NCBI GenBank assembly: GCA_014904845.1
Contig: MU119360.1
Span: forward strand, 62,001 to 126,000
Source: Acephala macrosclerotiorum
Lineage: Eukaryota; Ascomycota; Leotiomycetes; Helotiales; Mollisiaceae
Direction: 5' to 3'
Length of the DNA: 64,000 bases
Part shown: piece after piece, positions 12,119-23,938 of the stretch
Layout of the letters: each line of letters starts with the position of its first letter
How positions within the stretch are numbered: the stretch's first letter is position 1
Program-made: the position numbers and the translations under genes
The notes under the pieces: generated by a model
What the model was told of the DNA's origin: nothing
What the model saw: the letters and a program-made list of their open reading frames with translations, nothing else
Database searches by the model: none

Positions 12119-13580
12119 TCATACAGTTGTAGTATCGACAGCACCAGCGCCTTTGTTCTCGCCTCTTTCGCCATCTTTGGGCTCTTCAGATGTCTTGCCG
12201 TCTGCGTCTGCTTCCTCCATCTTCTCGTCTTCTTTCTCTTTAGGTGCTGCCTCCTCCACGACATTTTCAGATTCAGACCTAACCCTCTTCAGCTCACCAC
12301 TTAGCTCGTCCTCTGCTTCTCGTTTTGGAGTCGATGGTGCCTCTGGTGTCTTGCCTTTGCTTTCTTCGGCCTCTTCTTCTTCAGTCTCCATTTTCTCGTC
12401 CTCGTCTTCTTTCACTGGCTCGGGGTTGATTTTCCGTCCAACAGCTGCCTCGATGTCGATCCCTTGCATGGCAATTCCTGATCCAATTCTGGTAGTACCA
12501 CTACCTTCGCTCTGAGGTCCCATGTCCTCCATGCCAATCTCATCTGGTCCTCTTGCGTGCGGCATCTCATCATCTTCTCCGTGCCCGTCTGGATCGCCTC
12601 TGTTTCCATGCAATTGTGCTGCAGGTACAACACCAGCTCTCTGCTCTTGCCTCAGTAGTTCACCTTGTGTAATCCCACCTTCCGCTCGTAAACCGGCTAG
12701 ATCTGGATCCGAGGGTGAAGCAGTTGTAGAAGAGATTCCGTTCACAGAAACAGAAACCGTCTCAATTCCACCAGGTCCATTGGGTCCTTCAATCATCTCC
12801 GTACTCTCAGTCTTAACCTCTCCTTCCATTGGTGAATGTGTACCGCTATTTCTATTCAGCCATGTAATAGGTGTGAGTAAAGCCCCGCCTAGACTCTCAT
12901 CCGAACCCAACGTAGAAGCCCCAGGTGTGGTTGCTGGATTGTACCATGATATTGACTGAGGATCTTTGCCTGATGTTCCGTTCGAGAGTAAAGAAAGAGA
13001 TGAAGGATCTGGGATCGCGGGAGGAAGAGGGAAGATATTTGCGCCGGATGTGACATGTACGACGCGGTCAAGGGCGTGGAGGTAGGCGACGAGGGTGCGG
13101 TAGTGCTGTCTGGGGTTGAGGAGAAGTTCGGAGAAGCGTTGGACAGTATGTGGTGGGTATTTGCTGAAGTAGGAGGTGAGGGTCGAGGTAATTGATTTGA
13201 CGAGATTTCGGATTTCGAGAGGGAGGGTGGCGGATGTGGTGGGGGGAGCGTTCTCTTTGTTTTGGGAGGAGTTCTGGCTAGAGGGTTCCCCGGTTGTAGA
13301 CTGTGTGGGTGGCGAGGAGGGTATTCGTTGAGATGAGGGAGCTGAGACCGTAGGAGGTGGGAAGTCTTCCTTTACTATCTGTGTCTTGTTAGAGATGCTG
13401 CATGATGTGGGGTAAGCTCTTACCTTATCCAGTCTGGAGAGCAGCCTCGGGAGAAGAGCTGGCCATTGCTCACTATGATTGTTAGCTTCTAGTGATCGCA
13501 GGTTGTCGCAGAACTCACTAATCCATAGACTTGCCCTCTGCAAGGGTTCGTAAAACATCATCATCCGTATCGAGCTCCAT
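12119..13580 (-). CDS. Protein phosphatase 4 regulatory subunit 2 (PPP4R2/Psy4)
   Basis: Regulatory subunit of the PP4 phosphatase, which in fungi and animals dephosphorylates gamma-H2A and other damage-response targets. Three exons: 13580-13519, 13472-13424 and 13378-12119, 456 aa. The N-terminus (MELDTDDDVLRTLAEGKSMD) joins to EQWPALLPRLLSRLDK, the PPP4R2 opening. The conserved core continues with YPPHTVQRFSELLLNP and YLHALDRVVHVTS. The last 200 residues are acidic, Glu/Lys-rich and low in complexity, as is common in this family. The second intron is 45 nt, a multiple of three, without an in-frame stop, so unspliced RNA would insert 15 residues without ending translation. Confidence 0.88.
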
Positions 13581-16500
13581 GTTGTTGTTTGCGACAATGT
13601 TGGAGCTTCTGGGTTTGGTATCCAAGGCGCGATTAGATTCGGCTGATGGTCGACGCGCCTGGCGTGTATGACGAGCACGGAGAAAGTGAGGACTCAACGA
13701 AACAGTCAGGTATTAGAAGTTTTAATCGTTCTCAGTGAAGGTGTACATCCACTTGACACACTCGTAGACATCATCACCAATGCAAAGCAGGCTGTTCAGC
13801 CTTAAGGCATGTCACGTGCAGTGTTTGCGCCGTTTGTCTCGGAGTTTTAGCGCCCCACTAGCGTATCCAGCAGCTATTTAATCTCAACCTCGCTCCCACT
13901 TCTTTTTCCTTCTTCATACTTGTACGTTCTCTCCAAACCTCACCACAATACTCAACCATCATGCTAACAATCTTTCTAGACCTTCTTGAAACAAGCTTGC
14001 TCAAGAATAAGCTTTGTTATACGACGAGACCTGCATTGCACAGCGCGGCGTCAAGACGTATTCAGTCTCCTTCGGGGGCCTGATCGGGGGAATTTTTGAT
14101 GGACCACTCCTTCGGGAACACTTTTTTTTCATTGAGATCTAGGCATGTGCTTGGACTTGAAGACGAGGAAGAGTTTACGCTGAGAACGGTCTTGAGGAAG
14201 ATTTGCGCGGCGAGACTTGCACAGGTCTTATAACAGTTCTCACCGCAAGATATACTACGGTCTTAGTGTAGTAGGTCTTGTCTAGAAAGTCTGTGTGTAT
14301 TGGTGCGTTTGTCTAGAGAGCAGAGAGCTCTAGGGAGCTGTAAATAAGGTAGGAGCTAGGTGGAAGCTAGTGCACGTGACCACCCTAACAGGTCTATAGG
14401 CGCGCTCAATCTCCTTTTGGAGCCTAATTGGAGGAAGTTTGTGCGCTGCCCTCAATCAGGCCCTTATTTCCATGATGATCTACCTTTTGAGCATCTGCTT
14501 GGAGATCGCGATGACAATGTGGGGAGGCGGCTGTATGTCTTGGTGCGCTGTCACTCGACTGCACCTCACCCTCGGATGCTAACTCGCTTTCCAGACCTCC
14601 CATGAAGCGGCATGCTCACTAGTATGTCTGTTGAGGTGCTGAGCCCTTCATGGCCTACCATTAAAGCAGCTTAGATAAAGATCTTGATCGCGTTCAATCC
14701 CAAGCTGTTGCGGTGGTGGGCAGAGAGCTCCGCGTCTGTCTTTCGGCCAGTTCAAAACCCAGATCCCGGTGACGGAAACCATGGGCAGAGGGCTATCAGA
14801 ATCACAGTGAGCAGCAAACGCGTTGCCCTAATATTATCCTGGACAATACTGATAGCGAGAGTAGGAATCCTTGATAATCATCGATTCAGGTACCACCAAG
14901 AAATGCAGCCCCCCTCGCCACAAGCCTTCCCGATTCGAACTAGAGACACTTGAGAATGAAAGCCTCTCAACAATTCCTTTCCCAGACACCTACGATTCCA
15001 TCTTCCACGAACCACCGCAAGCCTTCATGCTCCACGATGGTCGGGACGAATAGTTGATCGACCTTCATGCGAAGATCCGTTCCGAACTTAAGACGCTTTT
15101 GCTGCAAAGGGTTATCAGCGGGTTACAAGAAATAGTTAGGTTAGCTTCGAAGGTCCTCTGCAACGTGCGGGAATCGAGAGACCGTGGGAAGTAGCAAGGA
15201 TATATCTACTAGAATGTTAAATTGAGTCAGCTACAATTGATGGCTAGGCTCCTGTTACTCCTCCGATGCCACAGCTATGGAACACCTTCATCGTTGATCA
15301 ATGGTCAGTTCCAATTCTTCGAAAAACCATGTCCAACGTCCCACGATCTGCCCCCCTCGACCTCGCCATCTCCTTCCAACCACGCTAATATGTTTAGGTG
15401 ACGACTTACCTCCAAGGCAAGAAGGACTTTCAAGTCCACCAGATTCTCCATCCGAGAGACCTAATCCATAGCGCCGTGAAAAACAGCCAGATTTAGAGTA
15501 CATGGAGGATAGTCTCCGTACCTACAGCCGTGAAAGCCACCGGCGATAGACTAGCTTCAGAAAGCATAAGACAAGCATTGCAAATTTTATCAAGTGCAAA
15601 CAGCAGTTGTAAAGTTTTTAGGCAACTCGTCGAAAACATACAGGACATTAAGTGGCAATGAGTGTGCGCAGAGTGTGGAGGAGAATGAAAACCCTCCGAG
15701 GGTGGAAAGACGTTGAAGAAGCTGTCAAGATTTGGAGGACAACATGGCATGTTTGACTAGAAAATGCACCGATAACTATAACTGCTCACCTAATACAAAC
15801 TTCTCTCTTCCTCTAACTTTGATCCTCCCGCATGTTCTTGCTGCTCCCTGTCGCGGCTCTACCATTCCTACGGTATCAGCCTCGTTTCTGACGCTGCAGA
15901 TCCGGTTGAGGGGTAGTTAAATGTTTGATACAGCTTCACATCTTTATTCATTCGTAAAACTCGCCAATCATCGGTTTATTCTGTTGTACGTACTGATCAT
16001 CCTTGACTTGTACGGATGCGGAAGTCCCAAACTCAGCTGAATACTTACCGAAACATCGCAAGCCTTGGCGTCTTGGACACAGACGAAGCAGCAAAATTGA
16101 CAACAAAACATTGATTGAATTGATCTCAAGGACTCTAGAAAGCCGCACAGTCCTGAACTGACTTTCATGTCTCCAATCTGCATTCATGCCGGGATATCCT
16201 TTCCCAACCAGATCGTCATCACCGTGTGCTCAGCCTCACCGGTTCAGGAGGCTTGTGGAAATTCTGCGCCCACCCTGCGCGAACGATGGATCGTGATAGG
16301 CCATGAAATCAATGTTTGCTGGTCCAAGGCTCTCTATGTCTCTGTGTCTCCACTACCACAAACCTAAAGTCCCCATGTCTGGCCATACAAGTCAGCCCAG
16401 GCGTGATTGATTCGACAGAACACTGGAGTTTGTTTTGCTTAAAATTCGCAGCCTTTCCCCAAGAATTCGGGTTCTAGTTCTATTTTGGACTTTCACGCTA

Positions 16501-16941
16501 GCGAAACTAACCCTAGCAGCTTGGGTGAGACTCCTCATCAATTGATCAGACGGTCGTCGACGTTTTACGAACCTCATTTTTCTTCACCTCGCCCTCCTCC
16601 TCTTTCCCTCGATCTTCTCCCTCTCCATCGCTCCTGTCTCCCTACGACGGCTCTGCAGTATCCGTTTCCTTATCGACGCCCTACGAGCCACGCCGCAGTC
16701 GAATAGCAAACGACTTCGCCACATACCCGACGAGGCGTTGGCGGTTTCATAATTGCATCCCGCTCATTGTAAACCCAACCAAAAGGCCATCAGCCCCAAG
16801 ACCCCTTCCTGGTCTTTCATCAAATACACTTCATTTATCCTATTACATTGATCTCTGCGGTTGTCTTCATCAACACGTACCTCCTCTCTTTTTCTTCGAA
16901 CCTATCGTAGCTCCGGACGGAGCGCAGAACTCTACCAACGG
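13581..16941. other. Gene-poor 3.4 kb region with a diverged internal duplication
   Basis: No recognisable gene across this stretch. Two diverged copies of one segment are visible near 14060-14160 and 14405-14505 (TCAGTCTCCTTCGGGGGCCT against TCAATCTCCTTTTGGAGCCT, then GATCGGGGGAA against AATTGGAGGAA). Many differences are C/T or G/A. The 81-aa frame at 14360-14605 covers the second copy and has no known motif. The segment 13860-14000 looks like a promoter and gene start that ends after a few codons. 16780-16941 is probably the 5' UTR of the next gene. Confidence 0.4.
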
Positions 16942-18274
16942 ATGTCTTACAGGCATGAATCACGATCCTCTCTGATTCGAGGCGATTCCGATCCTTTTCA
17001 AACATACGCAGAAGGGGGATACCATCATCGCGAGGGATTGATACCACCAGTCGCAGGCGCAGGGCCTCGTAGAAGAAAGATGTACAGGTAATTGATTGCT
17101 AGGCTGTTGGATCGATGGCATGGAGGCTGACACTCGCAGACCTAATACTAGAGCAACATGGGCATTCACAATTACGACTGCAGTTCAAGCTATGATTGTG
17201 CTTGCCATCGAAGCGTAAGATTGATCCAACACGAACTTCGAACACGGTCTAACAACGACGTAGATACATCTTTGCAAAATTCCAGGAGAGTCTAGAACCC
17301 GGCATAGGAGCCACTCCACAATCGAAGACCATCCCGACGTACCTCACCCTATTCATTTTCGGTTTCATTTACGAATTAGTCCTGGTCTACGACTCTCTCA
17401 GGCTCAAGAACACAATTCAAGTCATCGGATTATGCATGTACAATGCTGGCATGCTAATTTACGCTTCGATCCAGTACGACCAGATTCATAAGGTCATCAA
17501 CGCATTGGCTTCTCCGACCGATGGCTCGCCTACACAGCTCAAGCCCAATACTGATGTATGGCCGGATATCCAACCATACCTTGTGGCAGTGCCATGCATC
17601 ATTGCGTTCTTCACCGTTGCCATGTCTGTGATTGCCTGGAAGCTTTATGACGAGTTCGCATGGACTATTTACAAGCACATCAGCGCAGACCTAAGGATGA
17701 AACGTCGATACTTGACGTTCCAGGTTAGCTCTTTGATAATGCCTCAATTGACCCTACTGATCACGTACAGATTTATATTGCCCTCCTCAAATTCGATTTC
17801 TTCTTCTTCCTCGGATTTACCGTCCAGTTCCTGGTCATTGTAACCGGTCTCGCCGATGCCGAAATGGGTCTTACGATTGCCGCGATTCCTATCACCGTCC
17901 TCATCCTGTTTATGGCAGCATTCTGGACCAGACGAGAGAGTAAGATTGGAATGATTGGCACGATTTTCCTCTTTTTCTGCGGCCTGGCATACTTCATCTT
18001 CAAGCTGGCCCGAATGTACCAGAAGAGTCACTACAAGAATTATTTGCCAGTACGGAAGAGTTTGACCAGTTTTGCCGTTATCACGATTGTTCTAATCGTT
18101 CTCACGATCGTCATTGCATCGATGTGCACGGCAAACTTCGACAAAGGACTCAAACCACACATAATGAAGAGGAAGATTGGGGAGGCGGAGGCGGAGAAGA
18201 TGGACAACATGACTGAGCTCCCTGATCTCAAGCATGGCCATGCCCCAGTATCGAGCCGAATGACGATCGACTAG
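16942..18274 (+). CDS. UPF0658 Golgi-type multi-spanning membrane protein
   Basis: Four exons (16942-17087, 17140-17214, 17264-17723, 17771-18274) join in frame to 394 aa. After a soluble Arg/Ser-rich N-terminus of about 55 residues come about seven hydrophobic segments, including TTAVQAMIVLAIEAYIFAKF, YLTLFIFGFIYELVLVYDSL, PYLVAVPCIIAFFTVAMSVI, DFFFFLGFTVQFLVIVTGLA, IGTIFLFFCGLAYFIFKLAR and FAVITIVLIVLTIVIASMC. The order and the IYIALLKFDFFFFLGF segment match the fungal UPF0658 Golgi apparatus membrane protein family; members have no established biochemical role. Three introns of 46-52 nt interrupt it. The start is the first Met after a stretch without one in the exon 1 frame. Confidence 0.83.
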
Positions 18275-18957
18275 ACGTTTGTGAATACAATATGGAGCAT
18301 TTGGATGGACAGGCTGTAGGATTGCATGTCAAAATGTATACTGAAACGACAACGACGACTTTTCCCTTTGGTTTCTTCTTTGATAATATGTCTTGGCCAG
18401 GGTGGCATCAGGACTGGCTAAATTCTCATACCCGGATGGCGTTCGACGAGTTAGATGGAGTTGATGGATGGATTTTCTTTCGTTTGGGTGAGAGGGCATT
18501 GAATGCAATCTTACCAACAATTGAGCGAGTAGCATAGCAGTGACGAATTTCAAAATCTTAAAAGTCACATAATTTCTCTCCTATGATTTTCATTTCCAGC
18601 TATTCTCTCTGCCCCGCAATCTCCTGGTCCCTGAGTCCCCAACAGCAGCCTACTTCAGGGGATGCCGAAGCCACGGATATTGACCCCGCAGTTTTCGGCC
18701 TCGGTTGCCTTCCCGGTTAAGCTCGACAGCTTTCTCAGATTCTAACATCAACATCCTCAAAAATCCCCGCGATCTGTAAGTATGCCTCTCCCTCTTCCGC
18801 CACTTCGACAATTGTTTCTTTTGCTTCCAAAGTCCAGAGAGCCCGTCTTCTGAGCAGAGAAAAGTGCCTATCTCTACATCTCGTTCCACCCAGTACTCAT
18901 CTCTCTACTCCCAAGCTCCAGCTCCTCCGGAACAGCTACCACACATCCACCACCACA
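18275..18957. other. Intergenic region, 3' UTR and promoter
   Basis: 683 bp holding the 3' UTR of the membrane protein gene and the promoter/5' UTR of the crotonase gene. Short frames on both strands show no motif. Confidence 0.35.
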
Positions 18958-20013
18958 ATGACTGTCTCACTCCCAGATTCCTACGCCCGCCTCCCCAATC
19001 AAGACATCCTCGTCTCCCATGTCCCCGAATCAAGTCCAACACCTACGCCCATCATTCTAATAACCCTCAATCGTCCCCAAGCTCAAAATGCCTTCACCGA
19101 CCGCATGGCACACGAACTCAGTTCCCTCTTCCCCCTCCTCTCCCTCGACCCACGAGTCAAATGCATAGTCCTAACTGGCTCCGGCACCCGCTCCTTCTGT
19201 GCCGGCGCCGACCTCTCCACCTCCCCCTTCGACTACTCAACCGACACACCACAAACCCACCGTGACGGCGGCGGCCAAGTCGCCATCGCCATCCACCGCT
19301 GCAACAAACCCGTCATAGCAGCTATAAATGGCTCAGCGGTAGGAGTGGGGATCACGATGACGTTACCGTGTAGTATAAGGGTTGTGAGCGAGAAAGCTAA
19401 GATTGGATTTGTGTTTGCGAGGAGGGGGATTGTAATGTATGTGAAATCTTGCCCTTTATTTGAAGAGATATCCAGGATTGAGCTCTTCGTGAGTGCTACG
19501 AACTCGGCTCCTCGGTTCCTCGACTCCCAGATTATACTTGAAATTCCATGCTGATCTTTCGATAGGGAGGCTGCGAGTAGTTATTTTTTGCCGAGATTGA
19601 TTGGGTATAGTAGGGCAGTACATTTTATTACTACGGGTGGTGTTTATAGGGCTGATGATCCGTTGTTGAGGGAGTTGTTTAGTGAGGTTTTGCCTCAGGA
19701 GAGGGTTCTTGGGAGGGCGTTGGAGATTGCGGAGGAGGTGGCGGGGAATACGAGTGTGGTTAGTACAAAGTTGATGGATTTGATGTGGAGGGGTCCGAAC
19801 AGCGCTGAGGCCACGCATTTGTTGGATTCGAAAATCCTGTTGGAGCTTTTCAATGGCGAAGACAAAAAGGAAGGGATCGATAGTTTCTTGCAGAAAGGGA
19901 AGGCGGAGTTTAAAGGGACGATGGAGAGGAATGCCCCGAGTGTTTGGCCTTGGTGGGAGCTTGTTGATACGAAGGTTCCTGAGAGAGTGAAGGATGTTAA
20001 GTCAAAGTTGTGA
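18958..20013 (+). CDS. Peroxisomal enoyl-CoA hydratase/isomerase (crotonase family)
   Basis: Two exons, 18958-19436 and 19566-20013, encode 308 aa; the intron splits the Met codon of GIVMEAASS. Crotonase fold: the substrate region is NRPQAQNAFTD, the first oxyanion-hole motif FCAGADL lies near residue 80, and the second is NGSAVGVGITMTLPC. The helix region RRGIVMEAASSYFLPRLIG follows. The protein ends in Ser-Lys-Leu, a canonical PTS1, so import into peroxisomes is expected. Likely role is in beta-oxidation as enoyl-CoA hydratase or Delta3,Delta2-enoyl-CoA isomerase; sequence does not separate the two. The coding sequence shifts from C-rich codons in exon 1 to G-rich codons in exon 2. Confidence 0.88.
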
Positions 20014-20538
20014 AGATATTACGAAGGATTGTACTTCAGAGGCAGGTACTCAGACCCATTAGTAGATTATCCATGCAAAGTAGAGTGATAAACGAGTATT
20101 CTTTGGCGAATCACCTCACTTGCCATGTGCGAAATGCTTTGGAATCATTGTCATACCAATTTCTGAGCTCCAATGTGAATGCGGCCGAATCTAAAGTATC
20201 GGGGATACTTGACAAAAGAGGAAGGCGGGGTACAGGACACCACGCCCTTCAAAAGCAATTGATGCATGAAATCCACATTTGGAATCAACCCCATCCTGTC
20301 AGATTCCGATCTCGGTGCTTTCAACCAAAATTTGAGGGCCTTTAAAGCCAAGCCTTCATGTAACCCAAAGTTTCTCGTGTATGATTCAACCCCACCCACT
20401 CATCCCACTTTCCCACTTTCGCTCTTCGCCTCGCATATAAATTTCACTTCACTCATAAATCCAACCACACGTTATCGATTATCATTTCGAACCTCACACT
20501 CTCTCAAATCTCAGACACAAACGAAAAAACTGTTCAAA
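20014..20538. other. Intergenic region upstream of the RidA gene
   Basis: 525 bp holding 3' UTR and promoter. The end (20400-20538) is C/T-rich with a CATATAAATTT box at 20433-20443, consistent with a core promoter and 5' UTR for the RidA gene. Confidence 0.35.
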
Positions 20539-21034
20539 ATGGGCATGAAGGAAGCAGTCAAGACGGACAAGGCGCCCCTGCCAATGCCTTTCTTCTCTCA
20601 GGCTATCAAGTGTGGTGGAATGGTCTACTGCTCTGGATCGATTGGAATGGACCCTACGACCATGAAGATTGTTGAGGGAAGCGTCGCTGATCGTGCTGTA
20701 TGTGTCCTGTTCTTAGATTCATCTCCCTCTCATTTTCATACACGTCATCCCACCCTATTTTCGTACGATCACCATTTTCGTCACTCAAGCTCACACTCGA
20801 TTTCAGGAGCAATCACTCAAGAACCTCGCCGCCGTCCTCGAAGCAGCAGGATCCAGCATCGACAACGCCGTCAAAGTCAATATTTTTCTCACCAATATGG
20901 AGGACTACGCAGCCATGAACAAAGTCTACGATAAGGTTTTCCACAAGGAGCCCAAGCCGTGCAGAACTTGTGTCGCAGTACATCAATTGCCTCTAGGCAC
21001 GGATGTTGAGATTGAGCTGACTGCTCACCAGTAA
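20539..21034 (+). CDS. RidA/YjgF family 2-iminobutanoate deaminase
   Basis: Two exons, 20539-20697 and 20807-21034, encode 128 aa, the normal length for the family (yeast Hmf1/Mmf1). RidA proteins hydrolyse reactive enamine/imine intermediates released by threonine dehydratase. Visible family features: FFSQAIKCGGMVYCSGSIGM, LKNLAAVLEAAGSSIDNAVK, VNIFLTNMEDYAAMN, and PCRTCVAVHQLPLGTDVEIE with the conserved substrate-binding Arg. No clear mitochondrial presequence, so cytosolic location is likelier. The stop codon overlaps a GTAAGT donor-like sequence at 21031, so an alternative spliced C-terminus cannot be excluded. Confidence 0.92.
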
Positions 21035-21541
21035 GTAAGTTTTATTTCTCTGTCTCTCTGAAGGGGAGAGAGTGCAAATAGTCAGGGAGGGAAAGCGACT
21101 TTGAGACTGGGTGTTGATTGGTGATTAGGGGTGAGAAGGCGAAATTATAGGGAGTGAAGAGTAACTTGGCTTTAAGGACCTAGCAAGAATTCGATACAAA
21201 TGAAGAGCACAGCTCGAAAACCGTCACATATTAATGGTTGCGGATTGTATCGGCCCCCTTTGGAAGCGAGTCTTCTTCCACAACTCACTTCCCCTCATAT
21301 TTCCAGTACCGCTATGCAAGTGCATGCAGCTAGCTTTTGGGTACCTGAACATATTGCTTCCAGTTTTCGCTAGTCTTGTTTCAGAAATATCGTTGTTTTC
21401 ATTCCTCGAGGTGGTTGAGGAATGCAGTCGCTAGTCGCCCAGCCCCTCTTTGTTGACACCCCATATCATCTATTTCCATGCGATGCGACACAAGTGATTT
21501 CGCCTCTATCTATCGCTCATCACTCGCTGTATTAAATCGTC
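21035..21541. other. Intergenic region
   Basis: 507 bp with 3' UTR of the RidA gene and promoter of the next gene. No other feature seen. Confidence 0.35.
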
Positions 21542-23598
21542 ATGTCTGGACAGTCTTCTACTACGGCTCCAAAAGAGAATTGGGGTTTTTGGCAAACTTT
21601 CTCTAGTTCCACAGCTAAAAATAAGGGAACACGGAGAATCAAGAAGAAGACGGCCATGAAAAGCACACCAAATCCTCGGAACTCGCCATCAAAGATACCG
21701 AAGGTGATATGGGCGGAGCAGAAGAGGAAGGAAGATGATCCTAAGGAGCATGCAAAACAAGCTCTCAGCGCGATGAGTGGGATCAGCATAGGCTCTGAAA
21801 GATGGACAGATGAACATCCGGCACTACTTCAAGAGAACATTGCAGCGGTTCTAGAGAGCCTTGCTACCAACGAGGCAGAGAGGAAAGTCATTGCAGCACA
21901 GAACAAAACGCTTCGAGATAAAGCTTATCGGGCAGCGAAGCGTCGAATTGTCACCCCTGAGGATGAAGAAATCCTTCAAGAGCCTCAATCAGACGCGGAT
22001 GGCAATTGGGATGGAGGGTACGGAGATGGACATGGACATGATTTACCGAGTCCCTCACCGGAACCGAAACTAAACAAGCGAAAATTCAGAGGTCTTTCGG
22101 ACCTGGAAGAACGGGTATCGTTCTTGAACGACAGGATTGTGAGGGAACCTCAAAAGAGGCAGAGATTGAATACCATCATGCAGACACAGGCACCGACCGA
22201 CTTACCAACACTCAATCCCCAGCCTATTCAAATCAACTACGAGTCACACCCTCTTGAAGACCAGTCCGACGAATGGTTCATGGGGATGTTCAAGGATCTC
22301 TATAGGCAGATAGAGCAGTTTGTGATCAAGTACTATGCAATTCATGATCTAGACAAGGGAGCGTTCTATGAGCCATGGGCTGCTGGCTTCTCTCCCGAGT
22401 TTATTGCCTGGGCTGAGCAGATTGCCGAGCCAGATCCAAGCATGGGTGGCTGGGACAACATCTTGAGGAACACGGAGCAGAGACAGTGGTTCATCATGGG
22501 CATACTGATGCGGATAATTCAGAGGAAGATCTTTGATGAAGATCTCTTTGGTTCGAATCAACAACAACGGGAACTGATGCATGGACTTGACCGCGCGCTT
22601 TTCGCTCGAGAAGGTAACTTTGTCATTCCGTCCCACCTGAGCTGTCACTAACAGAATCAGGGTTTTCTCGACAAGCACTCCGCTCCGAAACAGTACGTAC
22701 AATCATTGGTCGTGCTCCAGTAACTGAGAACTTCTACCACGAGGTCGCCACACTCACAGCTCAAGTTTCTCTCCTACTTCACCCCCTAACCAGCTACCTC
22801 TACCAACTCGCACCTCCCCCAGGATGCGCGATCCCGCAAGTAGTAGACCTCTACCAAGCCCTCCACAGCCTAATCTCCAACGCCGCCTACCTCTCCCTCG
22901 CCATGCATCTCTCTCCCACAATCTTCTACTTCACTCCCCTCTCACCCGGAGACACTTACTTAGCAGAAGACCACTTGAATCTCAGCATGCTGTCCTATAC
23001 TGCCTCCAAACAAGCAGTTATCGATGGATTCGCTGCTGCCAGCGCTGAACAAAAGAAATTATCCAAAGCCAAGGAGCTTCTTGTTAAGCGTTTGAAGAAA
23101 CAGGGGAAGGAGCACACGGCAGCAGGAGCCGCAGCCGCAGCCAAAGTAGCAGAAATCAAGACCTTAGCCCCGACCAACCCAGGCAACACCCATCGAGCTA
23201 TGGTAGGCATCGCATCCTGGCCCGTCGTCACAAGATTCAAGCCCGGGGGCGAAGAAGACGACAATGAGAAACCTGCTGGTGTAGCATACCTTCCAGACAA
23301 AGATGGATTCCGGATATTCCAGATCTCGAAAGGGGGTGGAGTTTTCTATTTTGGGAGGGAAAGGAGAGGTGGTGATATGGGGGAGAGAACGAGGTTGAGA
23401 CATTGGGTTCGGGAGAAGGAGAGGGCGATGAAGAATGCGGCTGCAAAGAGTACTGGGGCGGTGAATTTCAAGGTTGCGGCGCGGTGGGTGGCGGTTGCGG
23501 GGGGTTTGGCGGTGGGGTTTGTGTTGCAGGAGAGGGGTTTAGATCAGGTTATTAATACTGCTATGGATGTTGCGACAACTTGGATTGAGAAGTTGTGA
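21542..23598 (+). CDS. Uncharacterised fungal protein, 671 aa, C-terminal hydrophobic segment
   Basis: Not recognised beyond being a plausible fungal gene. Two exons, 21542-22613 and 22655-23598, join in frame; the 41-nt intron has GTAACT and CTAACAG ends. The first 200 residues are basic and probably disordered (RRIKKKTAMKST, KRKFRGLSDLEERV). A globular part follows, rich in aromatic residues (EWFMGMFKDLYRQIEQFVI, FYEPWAAGFSPEFIAWAEQ). An Ala/Lys-rich helical stretch lies at about residues 495-535. Near the C-terminus VAARWVAVAGGLAVGFVLQ could be a tail membrane segment. Both exons read cleanly and share codon habits with the neighbours. Convergent with WC-2. Confidence 0.75.
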
Positions 23599-23938
23599 TC
23601 GGGGTGGAAGTCTTGGTTGGAAGAGGAAAAGGGGAAGTATTTGTATCTGTATTGGGAGTTCGGAGTTGTCACTTGACAGAATTGGGTGGATGTTCCGAGG
23701 AAGACCAAGTAGTCGGTTCTTGTTCAAGTCAATTAATTTTCCAGTAATCTTTGCTTCGTAGCTTAAGTCAAACAATTTAATCATCATCCCAGCCCTACCC
23801 AGTCCCATCCAACGCCAAACAAAGAGCAAGCCAGGTATCATGCCACCCTTGAACACCAATCGCCTGGAGTTATATATCGTCCGTTCCAATGCCCGCCCAT
23901 ACGCCGAATGTTTTCCTAGCCGCTGAATTGAAAAGTAA
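23599..23938. other. Convergent 3' region
   Basis: 340 bp between convergent stops of the 671-aa gene and WC-2; no feature beyond likely 3' UTRs. Confidence 0.35.

Noticed and set aside
14931..14950. tRNA B-box-like word near GATTCGAACTAG
   Set aside because: No matching A box or foldable cloverleaf around it.
20539..21434. Extension of RidA by splicing at GTAAGT 21031
   Set aside because: The protein already has the full family length, and no good downstream exon was found.
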